From Chloroflexota bacterium (lineage in GTDB: Bacteria; Chloroflexota; Dehalococcoidia; Tepidiformales; Tepidiformaceae): 17,300 nucleotides of DNA. Under the pieces are notes generated by a model. It saw only the letters and a list, made by a program, of their open reading frames with translations, searched no databases and was not told the origin of the DNA. Where the stretch lies: assembly GCA_021823905.1 (NCBI GenBank), contig JAKALX010000021.1:1-17300 (forward strand), read 5' to 3'. Position numbers and translations under genes: made by a program. How positions within the stretch are numbered: position 1 is the first letter of the stretch; each line of letters begins with the position of its first letter. Positions 6,190-13,925 of this stretch are shown piece after piece.

Positions 6190-7598
6190 GATGCGACCTC
6201 CGGAGCCTGGGCGTCCGTGCTGCCGAACGAGGGGAACTCAAGCACTTCCTCGCCGGGCTCGGGCCCGCGATGCTCGACGACCTCCCAGACGGAGACCATC
6301 GGGAAAATCTTCGCGAACACCGAGATGATCAGGGCGAAGAGGGCGAACGCCCCGGCGAGCATCGACCACTCGGTCAGGCTGGGACCGTAGTGGCGCGCCG
6401 TGTACGGCATGAGCGGCACGCGGAAACCACCGACGACGATGAGATAACGCTCGATCCACATCGCGATCAGGACGAGGACCGCGGCGAAGACGATGCCTTT
6501 GATCGTTCGTGTCCGGGGGAAGGTGATGATGAGCGCGGGAACGACCAGCCCGCCCACGAGGTAGAACCAGAAGTAGGGCCCCAGGTAGCCGACCAGCAAG
6601 TCGTGGAAATGGAACGGGGCGCCGGCCTCCATCTTGTAGCCGGTGACGATGTACTCGGAGGCGTTGAAATAGACCATCACAAGCGACATCGCCAGCAGGA
6701 AGAAGCCCAGCGCCTTGAACTGGTTGATGGTGATGTACTCCTCGAGGTGCAGGACCCGGCGGAGGACGGCCATGAGGATGATGATCGCGGCGACGCCGGA
6801 GAAGATGGCGCCGGCAACGAAGTAGGCGCCAAACACCGTGCTGTTGAACGGCTCACGCAGCGTCATCGCGAAGATCCAGGAGACGACGGTGTGAACGGAA
6901 ACGGCGACGGGGATGATGACGATCATCATGATCGTCATCGCCCGATCGAGGGCGCGGCGCTGGACCGCCGAGCCCGTCCAACCGGCGGCGGCGAGGTTGA
7001 AGAATCCGCGCTTCCATGCGGGAGCCGTGGGACCCAGCCGGTCGCGGCAGAGGGCGAAATCGGGGATGAGCGGCAGGTAGAGGTAGATCGCGCTGCCCGT
7101 CAGGTAGGTCGTGATCGCGAGGAAGTCCCAGACAAGCGGCGACTGCCAGCGGCCGTACCAGATCATGTTCAGGATTCGATCCGGGCGGCCGAGGTCGATC
7201 AGCGGGAAGAGCCCGCCAACCATCAGCGCCACGACCGTGATGAACTCGGCCATACGCGTGACCGGCAACTGCCAGCGCGCCTTGACGACGCGGAGGATCG
7301 CCGAAAGCAGCGTGCCCGCGTGGCTGATGCCGATGAAGAAGACGAAGCTGATGATGTACAGGCCCCAGGAGATGCGGTCGCGCATTCCCGTGACAACGAG
7401 GCCCGTCTGGAGCTGGTGGACGTACATCACAACGGCCCAGGCGATGACGACCGCAAGGAAGCCGATCCAGGCGAAGTAGCGCCAGCTCGTCCGGGCGAGC
7501 GGAGCCAGGACGTTGCTCTCCAGACCCTCGCGCCACTCCGCGGGCACTTCGAGGGGAAGATGCGCTGTCGAGCGGGCGGGTTGTCTCATCGCGACCAT
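6186..7598 (-). CDS. nrfD: NrfD/PsrC-family quinone-binding integral membrane subunit
   Basis: A 470-residue polytopic protein of the NrfD family (also ActC, DsrP, QrcD), which exchanges electrons between membrane quinones and a partner Fe-S subunit. About ten membrane segments are visible. Family features include the SHAG stretch (91-94), LIDLGRPDR (133-141), SVHTVVSW (234-241), WIERYLIV (381-388), YGPSLTEWS (404-412) and the C-terminal PMVSVWEV (433-440). The length and the last part match the ten-helix branch of the family. The ATG at 7598 has GGGAG 6 bases upstream and overlaps the Fe-S gene by 13 bases; the ATG at 7589 (ATGA overlap) is a close alternative. The open frame continues upstream over the Fe-S gene but that part is not coding. 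The nrfD symbol marks the family only, not nitrite reduction. Confidence 0.93.
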   Translation of the reverse strand: MVAMRQPARSTAHLPLEVPAEWREGLESNVLAPLARTSWRYFAWIGFLAVVIAWAVVMYVHQLQTGLVVTGMRDRISWGLYIISFVFFIGISHAGTLLSAILRVVKARWQLPVTRMAEFITVVALMVGGLFPLIDLGRPDRILNMIWYGRWQSPLVWDFLAITTYLTGSAIYLYLPLIPDFALCRDRLGPTAPAWKRGFFNLAAAGWTGSAVQRRALDRAMTIMMIVIIPVAVSVHTVVSWIFAMTLREPFNSTVFGAYFVAGAIFSGVAAIIILMAVLRRVLHLEEYITINQFKALGFFLLAMSLVMVYFNASEYIVTGYKMEAGAPFHFHDLLVGYLGPYFWFYLVGGLVVPALIITFPRTRTIKGIVFAAVLVLIAMWIERYLIVVGGFRVPLMPYTARHYGPSLTEWSMLAGAFALFALIISVFAKIFPMVSVWEVVEHRGPEPGEEVLEFPSFGSTDAQAPEVAS

Positions 7599-8551
7599 GT
7601 CCTGCTCCCACTGGCGACCTTTTTCCACGGCCAGACCGTGGCGAGGCGCCCCCTCTTCGACGAATCGCGGCCAACCGCCTCTCCCGCCCCCGGGATGTAA
7701 TAGACGCGCGGCTCGGTGCCGTACTCCTCGTTCAGGCGGAAGGCGGAGTTCTGCGAGAGGAAGCGCGAGATCTGGATGACGGCCTTGCCGTTCGTCGCCA
7801 CGTCCTCTTCGAGGTCTCCGTAGTAGATGGCGTTGTTCGGGCAGCCCTGGGCGCAGTACGGCAACGTGCCCGCGCGCGCCATGTCGGGGCAGAAGTCGCA
7901 CTTCATGACCGTGCCCCTGATCGCCGGCGCCTGGTGCTCGACCTCGTACTTCATGCCAAGCGCCTCCACAGGCTGTGGCGGCGTCGCCCAGTTGAAGAAG
8001 CGCCGGTCATATGGGCAGGCCGCCATGCAGATCCGGCAGCCGATGCACCGCTCCTGATCGATAAGAACCGGCCCCTCCGGAGTCGAGAACGTCGCCCCCA
8101 CGGGGCAGACGTTCGTGCAGGGTGGGTTCTGGCACTGCTGGCAGGTAGCCGGCACGAAGCGCGTGCCGTTTCCGGGGAGTTCCTGCTCGTAGACCTGGAT
8201 CCATTCCATCGGCTGGGGCGCGAAATGACCCTCGATGCAGGCGGCCGTGCACTGCGGCGGCTTCCCAACGCGCTGGCAGCCGTCGCAAGAACGCAGGTCG
8301 ATGACCATGCTCCAGCGCCGCAGCCGCCCGTTCGCGGCCTGCGCGCTGGACATCCTTGCCATCGCCTCCAGCGGCGACGCCGGCGCCCGGCTCAGCCAGG
8401 CACGCGCCCCGAATGCAAGCGGTGGAACGGCGAAGAGCGCACTGCCCGCCATCCGCAGGATGCGCCGCCTCTGAACGCCCCGCGCCAGGGCTGGGACTGT
8501 TCCGGGTGGCCCGGTGTTGCTGTCGTCGGGATCAAGTTCGGCGCTGTTCAT
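7586..8551 (-). CDS. Tat-exported four-[4Fe-4S] ferredoxin-like subunit (NrfC/PsrB type)
   Basis: A 321-residue electron-transfer subunit that normally pairs with NrfD-type proteins. Numbered from the ATG at 8551, QRRRILRM (27-34) is a twin-arginine signal followed by a hydrophobic stretch. Sixteen cysteines form four motifs: Cys89/92/101/105, Cys137/140/145/149 (CQQC then CTNVC), Cys169/172/175/179 (CIGCRICMAAC) and Cys218/221/233/237. This is the standard arrangement of the DmsB/PsrB/NrfC family and predicts four cubane clusters outside the membrane. Upstream in-frame GTG codons exist (8611), but the ATG precedes the Tat motif at the usual distance; the ribosome-binding site is weak. It is the first gene of the operon. 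No molybdopterin catalytic subunit lies beside it, so its partner is probably the cytochrome c or cupredoxin downstream. Confidence 0.94.
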   Translation of the reverse strand: MNSAELDPDDSNTGPPGTVPALARGVQRRRILRMAGSALFAVPPLAFGARAWLSRAPASPLEAMARMSSAQAANGRLRRWSMVIDLRSCDGCQRVGKPPQCTAACIEGHFAPQPMEWIQVYEQELPGNGTRFVPATCQQCQNPPCTNVCPVGATFSTPEGPVLIDQERCIGCRICMAACPYDRRFFNWATPPQPVEALGMKYEVEHQAPAIRGTVMKCDFCPDMARAGTLPYCAQGCPNNAIYYGDLEEDVATNGKAVIQISRFLSQNSAFRLNEEYGTEPRVYYIPGAGEAVGRDSSKRGRLATVWPWKKVASGSRTWSR

Positions 8552-8745
8552 CGTCTCGTCAGCCTGCTGCCGGTCACCACTCCGCACATCGCCAGACGCG
8601 GCAGATCGCACATGTACTGGTCGGCACTGCAGCTACGCGGTGTTGCGTATGGCTGGCGCGCGAAGTCTGCGGGAAGGGCGTACGCGGGGCGGTCGCGGGC
8701 CGGGAGAGAATGTCGGCAGTACCCATCTCGGGCGAAGGAATCCGA
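8552..8745. promoter_or_regulatory. Divergent intergenic region between Fe-S operon and plus-strand regulator
   Basis: This 194-base gap separates the two divergent start codons and must hold promoters for both directions unless the transcripts are longer. I see no clear -35/-10 pair. TACCCAT at 8720-8726 matches the NarL heptamer consensus TACYYMT, but it is single and could be chance. An ATG at 8710 with GGGAG just upstream could be an earlier start for the regulator. Confidence 0.4.
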
Positions 8746-9408
8746 ATGCCGACAGACCTCATCCGCGTGGCCGTAGCCGACGCTCACGAAGCCGTGCGCG
8801 CCGACACGCTCGCGATGATTGAACGTGACCGCCGGCTCGTGGTCGTTGGCGAGGCCGCCACGGGCCAGGAGGCGATCGAACTGGTGGCGGCGGTCCAGCC
8901 GGACGTGCTGGTGCTCGATCCGCGCCTGCCCGACCGCCCAGGCATGGAGGTGGCGCGCCGGATTGCGGCGGACACTCCCGGGACCCGGATCCTCGCCCTC
9001 AGTTCCTATGACGACGAGGACTATGTTGTGGCCGCGCTGGACGCCGGGATCGCCGGTTACCTGCCGAAGACAGCCAGCGCCGACGACATTCTGGGCGCCA
9101 TCCATGCCGTCGTGCGTGGTGATGTCGTTCTCCAACCCGCCATCGCGTCGGCGCTCATGAAGCGTGCCGTCTCCGCTCGCGGTTCGCGCAGTGAGGCCGG
9201 GCGGCTGACCGGCCGGGAGGTCGAAATCCTCGAGCTCGTGGCACGCGGACTTCGGAACCGGCAGATCGCCGAGGAACTGCATTTGAGCTCGCGAACGGTC
9301 GAGGCCCACCTCACCCACGCGTTCACCAAGCTGAAGGTGGCCACCCGGACTCAGGCGCTCCTCCAGGCCGCGGCGCGTGGCCTGCTCGTCATCCCGATGG
9401 TCCTGTAG
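8746..9408 (+). CDS. NarL-type response regulator with altered acidic pocket
   Basis: A 220-residue receiver plus LuxR-type DNA-binding protein. The phosphoacceptor is Asp58 in VLVLDPRLPD, with Ser86 and Lys108 (GYLPK) in their conserved places. The metal-binding pair near the N-terminus, usually Asp-Asp, is Asp12-Ala13 (VADAHEAV), which may weaken Mg binding or phosphorylation. The HTH spans about 152-205 (LTGREVEILELVARG, SSRTVEAHLTHAFTKLKV). The ATG at 8746 is preceded by GAAGGAA; an in-frame ATG at 8710 would add 12 residues. No kinase gene is adjacent, so it is an orphan or is served by the kinase 5.6 kb away. It leads a plus-strand cluster with ccsA and resB and diverges from the Fe-S operon, so it may control both. 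Confidence 0.92.
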   Translation: MPTDLIRVAVADAHEAVRADTLAMIERDRRLVVVGEAATGQEAIELVAAVQPDVLVLDPRLPDRPGMEVARRIAADTPGTRILALSSYDDEDYVVAALDAGIAGYLPKTASADDILGAIHAVVRGDVVLQPAIASALMKRAVSARGSRSEAGRLTGREVEILELVARGLRNRQIAEELHLSSRTVEAHLTHAFTKLKVATRTQALLQAAARGLLVIPMVL

Positions 9409-9409
9409 C

Positions 9410-9459
9410 GGCCCGGCGTCGAGTTAGCCGGCGCATCCCGGGCCTCGGCGTCGCGCCGG
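9410..9459 (+). repeat. Overlapping GC stem-loops between regulator and ccsA
   Basis: GGCCCGG (9410-9416) can pair with CCGGGCC (9438-9444), or CCGGCGC (9428-9434) with GCGCCGG (9453-9459). The two stems are mutually exclusive and lie immediately after the regulator stop codon, 10 bases before the ccsA start. There is no T-run. They might modulate ccsA translation or simply reflect high GC. Confidence 0.28.
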
Positions 9460-9469
9460 ATAGGCAATT

Positions 9470-10492
9470 GTGCCTAGCTCCGTTGCGGTTTCCTTCTCGG
9501 CGGTTTTGTCACCGACCCCGATGCGCAACCTGTCGCGACGCGAGAAGGTCGTGATCGGCGGGCGCGAACGCCCGTCGTTGGCGAACCGGGAGGACCAATT
9601 GGAGCGCCTGTCCCTTGCGGCATTCTGGGTTTCGGTCGCCAGTTGCGCGTTTGCAACGGCCACCGCGTGGGTGCCGCTGCTTTCCGGTGCGCTCCACCTC
9701 CCACGTCCGCGACTCGCGACCGCCCCGGCCGGCGTATGGCCGAGCTCTCCACCGCGTGGCGCCGGGACGACCGCGGCTGCTCGCCGCTGGAGCGCGCTCC
9801 CCTCATGGATCACGCTGGGGGCGCTGCTCGTGTCGCTTGGAGCCCGAGGCTTCGCCGCGGGCAGGCCTCCCCTCGCGGACCTCTGGGAGTTCACGGTCGC
9901 CTTCGCCGCGGCGGTGTCGGCCTTCCAGCATTTCTTCGAGCGCAGAACCCCGGGGACGAACGCAAACGTCGCGCTGCAACCGCTGGTGCTGCTCCTCCTC
10001 GTGGCGGCGGCGCTCCTCCCCTCGCGAATCGAGCCGCTCTCCCCGGCGCTCAGGAGCAGCGACATCCTGGTGGCGCATGTCGCGGTGATGGTCGCCGCCT
10101 ACGGTGCGCTGACGGTTTCGTTCGGCGCGGCGCTGCTCCAGCTGCTCCAGGATTCGGCGTGTCGCTGCTCTCGTCTGCCGGCCGCTCGCCGGTTCGACGA
10201 GATCGGGTACCGGGCGGTGGTGGTTGGCTTCCCCCTGTTGGCGCTTGGCATCGCGCTCGGCGCTTACTGGGCGAGCACCGCCTGGGGCCGCTACTGGAGC
10301 TGGGATCCGAAAGAAACGTCTTCGCTCGTCACCTGGCTGGCGTACGGGGTCTACTTCCACGTCCACTCTCTGAGGCGGTGGTCTGGCCGGCGTTCCGCCG
10401 TCGTGCTCGTGGCGGCGTATGGTTGCGTTCTGTTTAGCTACTTCGCGATCAACCTCTGGGTGACGGGCCTCCATAGCTACGCGGGAGGATAG
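9470..10492 (+). CDS. ccsA: Cytochrome c biogenesis protein CcsA/CcsB family (System II haem handling)
   Basis: A 340-residue multi-helix membrane protein that, with ResB, exports haem and attaches it to apocytochrome c outside the membrane. The tryptophan-rich haem-handling motif is WGRYWSWDPKET (272-283). Likely haem-ligand histidines are His203 (LVAHVAVM), His297/299 and His335 (GLHSY). GRPPLADLWEF (131-141) matches the conserved loop of the family. The first 45 residues are polar and poorly conserved, so the start is uncertain: GTG at 9470 has a weak AGG upstream, and ATG at 9521 is the alternative. Its stop is 11 bases before resB. Presence of this pair fits the c-type cytochrome encoded nearby. 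No ResA or CcdA thiol-redox partner is in the window. Confidence 0.92.
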   Translation: MPSSVAVSFSAVLSPTPMRNLSRREKVVIGGRERPSLANREDQLERLSLAAFWVSVASCAFATATAWVPLLSGALHLPRPRLATAPAGVWPSSPPRGAGTTAAARRWSALPSWITLGALLVSLGARGFAAGRPPLADLWEFTVAFAAAVSAFQHFFERRTPGTNANVALQPLVLLLLVAAALLPSRIEPLSPALRSSDILVAHVAVMVAAYGALTVSFGAALLQLLQDSACRCSRLPAARRFDEIGYRAVVVGFPLLALGIALGAYWASTAWGRYWSWDPKETSSLVTWLAYGVYFHVHSLRRWSGRRSAVVLVAAYGCVLFSYFAINLWVTGLHSYAGG

Positions 10493-10503
10493 CTGCGGCA
10501 ACC

Positions 10504-12168
10504 ATGGCAACGATGCGCTCAGCCTTCCGTAGCCCGGTCTCAATGCGCACACGCTTTTTCGTGGACGAGCTTATGCGGGTACTCGCGAGCGTTCGGCTGG
10601 CGGCGGCGCTGGCCGCGGGGCTGGGCTTGCTCGCGCTTGCGGGCATTCTCCTGCCCCAACTCCCCGGGGCGGCACGATCGGACCCCGTTGCCTCGGCCCA
10701 ATGGCTCGACGGCCAGCGTGGCGCGCTCGGCCCCGCCGCCGACTGGATGTACCGGCTTGGCCTTTACGACGTGTTCCACAGCGCCTGGATGGCGGCGAGC
10801 TTCGGCCTCCTCGCGTTGTCGGTCGTCGCCTGCACGGGCCGGCGGTTTGCGCCGACGTGGCGCAACGTGGTCCACCCGGTAAAGGCCGTCCCGGAGTCGT
10901 TCCTTCTGAGCTCGAGGCCGGGTGTTTTCCGTGGCCCAGCGGCCGATCCGGTGGCCCTAGAGCGGGCCATGCGCCGCCGCCACTTCCACGTGGAGCGCTG
11001 GAGCGCGAACGGCGTGGAGTGGCTTTTCGCAGACCGTTATCCGTGGGCTCAGCTCGCCACCTTCGTAAGCCACGCCGCGATCGTCTTGCTCCTCGCCGGC
11101 GCCCTTGTCACTCACTTTGGCGCGTTTACCACCCGGCTTTTCGTCGCCGAGGGCGCGAGCGCGCCCGTCTTCCCAATCGGCCACGCTCCGGCGATGAATG
11201 TAACCGTGGCGTCCGCGGCCGGAAGCCTCGATGCACACGGCCGGAGCCTGGACGCCCGCTCCGAGATCAGCGTGACCACGAACGGACGCACCGCGAAGAC
11301 GTGCACGATTACGGCAAGCCAGCCGTGCACCTGGGATGGCTACCGTATCCGCCAGGCGTTCTTTTACTCCGCTGGAGTTGATCTGCAGGTTCGGGACACG
11401 AGCGACGGGAGGATCCTCTTCCGGCAGGCAGTCGCGCTGACGGCGAGCCGCGAGGCGCCCCACGTGGTGGTTTCGGACGCCGGCGGACGAGTCCTGCTCG
11501 ACCAGGTCGTCGCGTTCACCGGATCGGTGGATGGCGTGGACGGGGCGTTACTGGCGATCCCTGGCGACACGGCACCGGTCTGGGTTGGGCTGGCCCACCC
11601 GGCCGACGGGCCCGCGCTCATTGTCTTTCAGCCCGGAGACGGCTCCCAGCAGCGCTCGCTGACGGTACCGCTGCACGCGTCCGCGCCAGCCGGCGACCTG
11701 CGGTTCGAGTTCGCCGGCCTCGAAACAACGCCGGCGGCGGAACTGCCCGGCCTCCCGGCGCCCGGACCCGAGGGCGGAATCCCGCCCGTGGCACAACTCG
11801 CCGGGGGACGCTTGAGCGACGGATCTGCCGCGCCGCCGGTCCTCCTGTTGAGCGGAGTCGGGAACCGGGCCGTTGCCCTGCACGAAGGTGAACGGGCGGT
11901 GGTTGGCAACCTCGAGTATCAGTTCGTCGGGCAGAAACCGTTCGTCGGCCTGGAAGTAAGGAAAGATCGCGGCGAGCCGCTCATCTGGATCGGGAGCGCG
12001 ATGCTCGTGCTCGGCCTCGCCGCGACGCTCTGGATACCCCGGCGGCGAATCTGGGCGCGAACGGATGGCGACGGGCTCCAAATGGCCGGAATGGCGCCGA
12101 AGTTCGCCGATCTCGGCCCAGAGTTCGAAGCGCTGGCCGCCGAGTCCGCGACGGCAGGCCCGCCCTGA
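10504..12168 (+). CDS. resB: Cytochrome c biogenesis protein ResB/Ccs1 family
   Basis: A 554-residue partner of CcsA in System II cytochrome c maturation. The order is family-typical: a first helix with SVRLAAALAAGLG (29-41), a second helix after GLYDVFHSAWM (86-96, His92), a third with FVSHAAIVLLLAGAL (187-201, His190), a large extracytoplasmic domain of about 280 residues, and a final helix near 492-513 followed by the basic PRRRIW. Histidines in the helices are the known haem-binding positions of the family. The ATG at 10504 lies 15 bases after a GGGAGG at the ccsA end. ATG codons at 10513 and 10543 are alternatives, the last placing the start closest to the conserved region. The gene is co-transcribed with ccsA by spacing. 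Confidence 0.92.
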   Translation: MATMRSAFRSPVSMRTRFFVDELMRVLASVRLAAALAAGLGLLALAGILLPQLPGAARSDPVASAQWLDGQRGALGPAADWMYRLGLYDVFHSAWMAASFGLLALSVVACTGRRFAPTWRNVVHPVKAVPESFLLSSRPGVFRGPAADPVALERAMRRRHFHVERWSANGVEWLFADRYPWAQLATFVSHAAIVLLLAGALVTHFGAFTTRLFVAEGASAPVFPIGHAPAMNVTVASAAGSLDAHGRSLDARSEISVTTNGRTAKTCTITASQPCTWDGYRIRQAFFYSAGVDLQVRDTSDGRILFRQAVALTASREAPHVVVSDAGGRVLLDQVVAFTGSVDGVDGALLAIPGDTAPVWVGLAHPADGPALIVFQPGDGSQQRSLTVPLHASAPAGDLRFEFAGLETTPAAELPGLPAPGPEGGIPPVAQLAGGRLSDGSAAPPVLLLSGVGNRAVALHEGERAVVGNLEYQFVGQKPFVGLEVRKDRGEPLIWIGSAMLVLGLAATLWIPRRRIWARTDGDGLQMAGMAPKFADLGPEFEALAAESATAGPP

Positions 12169-12194
12169 ACCAGCGCGCCCTTCGAAAAATGGGA

Positions 12195-12223
12195 TTGACA
12201 GCGGGTGTCTGGACGCGCTTAAT
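12195..12223 (+). promoter_or_regulatory. Possible sigma-70-type promoter ahead of the binding-protein remnant
   Basis: A perfect TTGACA at 12195-12200 is followed after 17 bases by CTTAAT (12218-12223, 4 of 6 to consensus). It lies just after resB and upstream of the broken solute-binding protein gene, so it may be the surviving promoter of that gene. Confidence 0.35.
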
Positions 12224-12258
12224 ACGCTGACCCAACGGTTTATGCGTATCGGTCAAAA

Positions 12259-12545
12259 GTGCTGGGGAACACAGGAGAGTCACCCGCGGCGAACGACATC
12301 GGACTTATCTGGGGCCCGCTCGTCCGCCTGGCGGAGGACAAGCCTTCATGGGAGCCGGATCACGCGAAGGTGTGGCAGCTCGCCCCGGATGGCAGGTCAG
12401 TCAAGTTCACGATCCGCACGACATCTCCTTCCACTCAGGCCGCAAGGTCACAACAAAGGACATCGCGTTCGGCCTGGAACAGCTCAAGGACCCAAAGTGG
12501 ACGGCCGGTGCCACCTACAATCGCAATGGAGGATCCGGGCTTCCA
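12259..12545 (+). pseudogene. Frameshifted fragment of a family 5 solute-binding protein
   Basis: One frame encodes IGLIWGPLVRLAEDKPSWEP, then KVWQLAPDGRSVKFTIR up to about 12417. The match to peptide/nickel-type binding proteins (SBP_bac_5) then continues in another frame with DISFHSGRKVTTKDIAFGL and KDPKWTAGA. Inserting one base at about 12418-12419 restores one continuous family sequence. Only about 90 residues of a protein normally 500-600 long remain: the signal peptide and the C-terminal four fifths are missing. It is not a recent copy of the intact binding protein at the right of the window, whose equivalent region (LEGDIAQKWEQPDPTTYVF) is clearly different. A sequencing error could explain the frameshift but not the truncation. 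Confidence 0.75.
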
Positions 12546-12611
12546 GCGCTGCCGATCTGCAACCGGCGGCTCATCGCCGATCTAACCGCGTGCCGCAGGC
12601 GGAGCGTACGG

Positions 12612-12734
12612 CTAATGCCGCCGCCACCGGCGCATGCCTCTCCAGTCGGGAAGGATGAGCACGAACCAGAGGAACGTGAGGCCCGACAGGACGAGCGGTG
12701 CAGCGATGACCAGTGACACGAGCGCTCGAGGCAT
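12612..12734 (-). CDS. Possible 40-residue single-helix membrane peptide
   Basis: An unrecognised short frame from the ATG at 12734 to the TAG at 12612. It encodes a start MPRALVSLVIAAPLV, a hydrophobic run through SGLTFLWFVLILPDW, and a strongly basic tail RGMRRWRRH. This is the profile of a one-helix membrane protein with its C-terminus inside. Codon third positions are mostly G or C. The ribosome-binding site is weak (AGG about 13 bases upstream). Upstream is an AT-rich pocket (about 12738-12772) with AATAAT on the minus strand that could be a -10 element, and TTCAA-ATTA-TTGAA can form a small hairpin. It lies 168 bases after the OppC-like gene on the same strand. It could be an accessory peptide or a chance frame. 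I see nothing else in the 12735-12902 gap. Confidence 0.4.
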   Translation of the reverse strand: MPRALVSLVIAAPLVLSGLTFLWFVLILPDWRGMRRWRRH

Positions 12735-12902
12735 GATATGCACTACCTATTCAAATTATTGAAACGGTACATTGCACGCGCGCCCGGCCCATCGTCATTT
12801 CGCGCACACCTGCTACGCACAATGGCCTACCACGACCGCGATTCCGGCGCGGCTGCCGCACGCCGCAAAGCGGGCGCTGCTCGCGCGGGTGACCGAGAAC
12901 GC

Positions 12903-13925
12903 TCAGGAACGGCGGAGGCGGGGATCCAGGACATCACGCAGCGCGTCGCCAAGCATGTTGAAGCCGAAGACGGCCAGGAAGATGGCGAAGCCCGGGAAGA
13001 GCGCCATGTACAGGTGATTCTCTGCCAGATCGCGCGTTCGCCCGGACAGCATCTGGCCCCAGGTGGGGAAGTTGGTGATCCCGACGCCGAGGAAGCTGAT
13101 GGTGGCTTCCGCGAGGATGGCCGTGCCGAGCTGGAGCGTGGCCATGACGATGACGATCGGCATGATGTTCGGCAGCACGTGCCGCAGGATGATGCGGAGG
13201 TGGGAGGCGCCCACGACCTCCGCCGCCTCCACGTATGCGTTCGCCCGGACACCAAGGACCGCTCCCCGGATCACGCGCGACGTGCCGCCGGCCAGCACCA
13301 GCCCGAGGGCGAGCGTGACGATCGTCGTCCGCGGGAACGTGTACCAGAACCAGGGTCCGTCCTGGGGATTGGGGCCGACCGCGGGACCGCGCCCGAGGCC
13401 GAAGAAGCCGGAGCCGCTCGTCGTGGTCAGGACCGCGACGAGCGTGAGGATGAGGAAGATCGCCGGGAAGCTCAGCCAGATGTCGACCAGGCGCTGGACG
13501 ACGAAATCGGTCTTGCCGCCGAAATAGCCGCTGCCCACACCGACGACAAGCGCGAGAACCGTGACCAGGACGACGGTCCCGAGTCCGACCATCGCCGTGA
13601 TCTGGCAGCCATAGACGAGCCTGGAATAGATGTCGCGGCCGTTCTGATCGGTTCCAAACCAGTGCGCGCTGCTGGGGCCGGTGAGGGCGGCGCTCAGGTT
13701 CACCTGGTCGTAGGAGTAGCGGGCGATCCAGGGAGACAAAACGGCGACTACAACGATCAGGATGAGCATGAGCGCGCCAAAAGCGCCCATCGGCTTGGCC
13801 CGCACGAAGTGGCTGATGGCCCTCAGGGCCCGAACAGGCGCCGGCCGCTCGACCCGCCAGCCGAAATCCTGTGCCTGGGACGCGTCGATCGCGGCCATGA
13901 GCCGGCCCTCGTCACGTGCGGTCAT
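12903..13925 (-). CDS. ABC transporter permease, OppC/DppC family
   Basis: A 340-residue inner-membrane permease of a peptide/nickel-type importer. The N-terminal helix (about 48-68) precedes HWFGTDQNGRDIYSR (88-102), a hallmark of the OppC branch. The cytoplasmic EAA loop that contacts the ATPase is YVEAAEVVGASHLRIILRHV (231-250) followed by LPN. Four further helices are visible. An extra loop rich in Gly and Pro at about 168-198 (GFFGLGRGPAVGPNPQDG) makes it longer than the usual 280-300 residues. It starts at 13925, overlapping the OppB-like stop as ATGA, so the two are translationally coupled. The usual oppD/oppF ATPase genes do not follow; the next plus-strand material is a pseudogene and resB. 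Substrate unknown. Confidence 0.93.
   Translation of the reverse strand: MTARDEGRLMAAIDASQAQDFGWRVERPAPVRALRAISHFVRAKPMGAFGALMLILIVVVAVLSPWIARYSYDQVNLSAALTGPSSAHWFGTDQNGRDIYSRLVYGCQITAMVGLGTVVLVTVLALVVGVGSGYFGGKTDFVVQRLVDIWLSFPAIFLILTLVAVLTTTSGSGFFGLGRGPAVGPNPQDGPWFWYTFPRTTIVTLALGLVLAGGTSRVIRGAVLGVRANAYVEAAEVVGASHLRIILRHVLPNIMPIVIVMATLQLGTAILAEATISFLGVGITNFPTWGQMLSGRTRDLAENHLYMALFPGFAIFLAVFGFNMLGDALRDVLDPRLRRS

Noticed and set aside
5573..6241. Upstream in-frame extension of the cytochrome c gene, giving a 373-residue protein
   Set aside because: The extension is Arg/Pro-rich, overlaps the Ig-like gene in another frame, and the signal anchor begins at the ATG at 5572.
6153..7700. 515-codon open frame on the plus strand opposite the NrfD gene
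   Set aside because: Its composition is dominated by Asp, Glu, Gly and Arg, as expected from the complement of hydrophobic membrane-protein codons.
7599..7901. Upstream in-frame extension of the NrfD gene, giving 571 residues
   Set aside because: It overlaps the conserved cysteine-rich part of the Fe-S gene and is Arg/Pro/Leu shadow sequence; a good ribosome-binding site supports 7598.
8720..8726. Single NarL-like heptamer TACCCAT
   Set aside because: A seven-base degenerate match without a paired heptamer is expected by chance and cannot be called a binding site.
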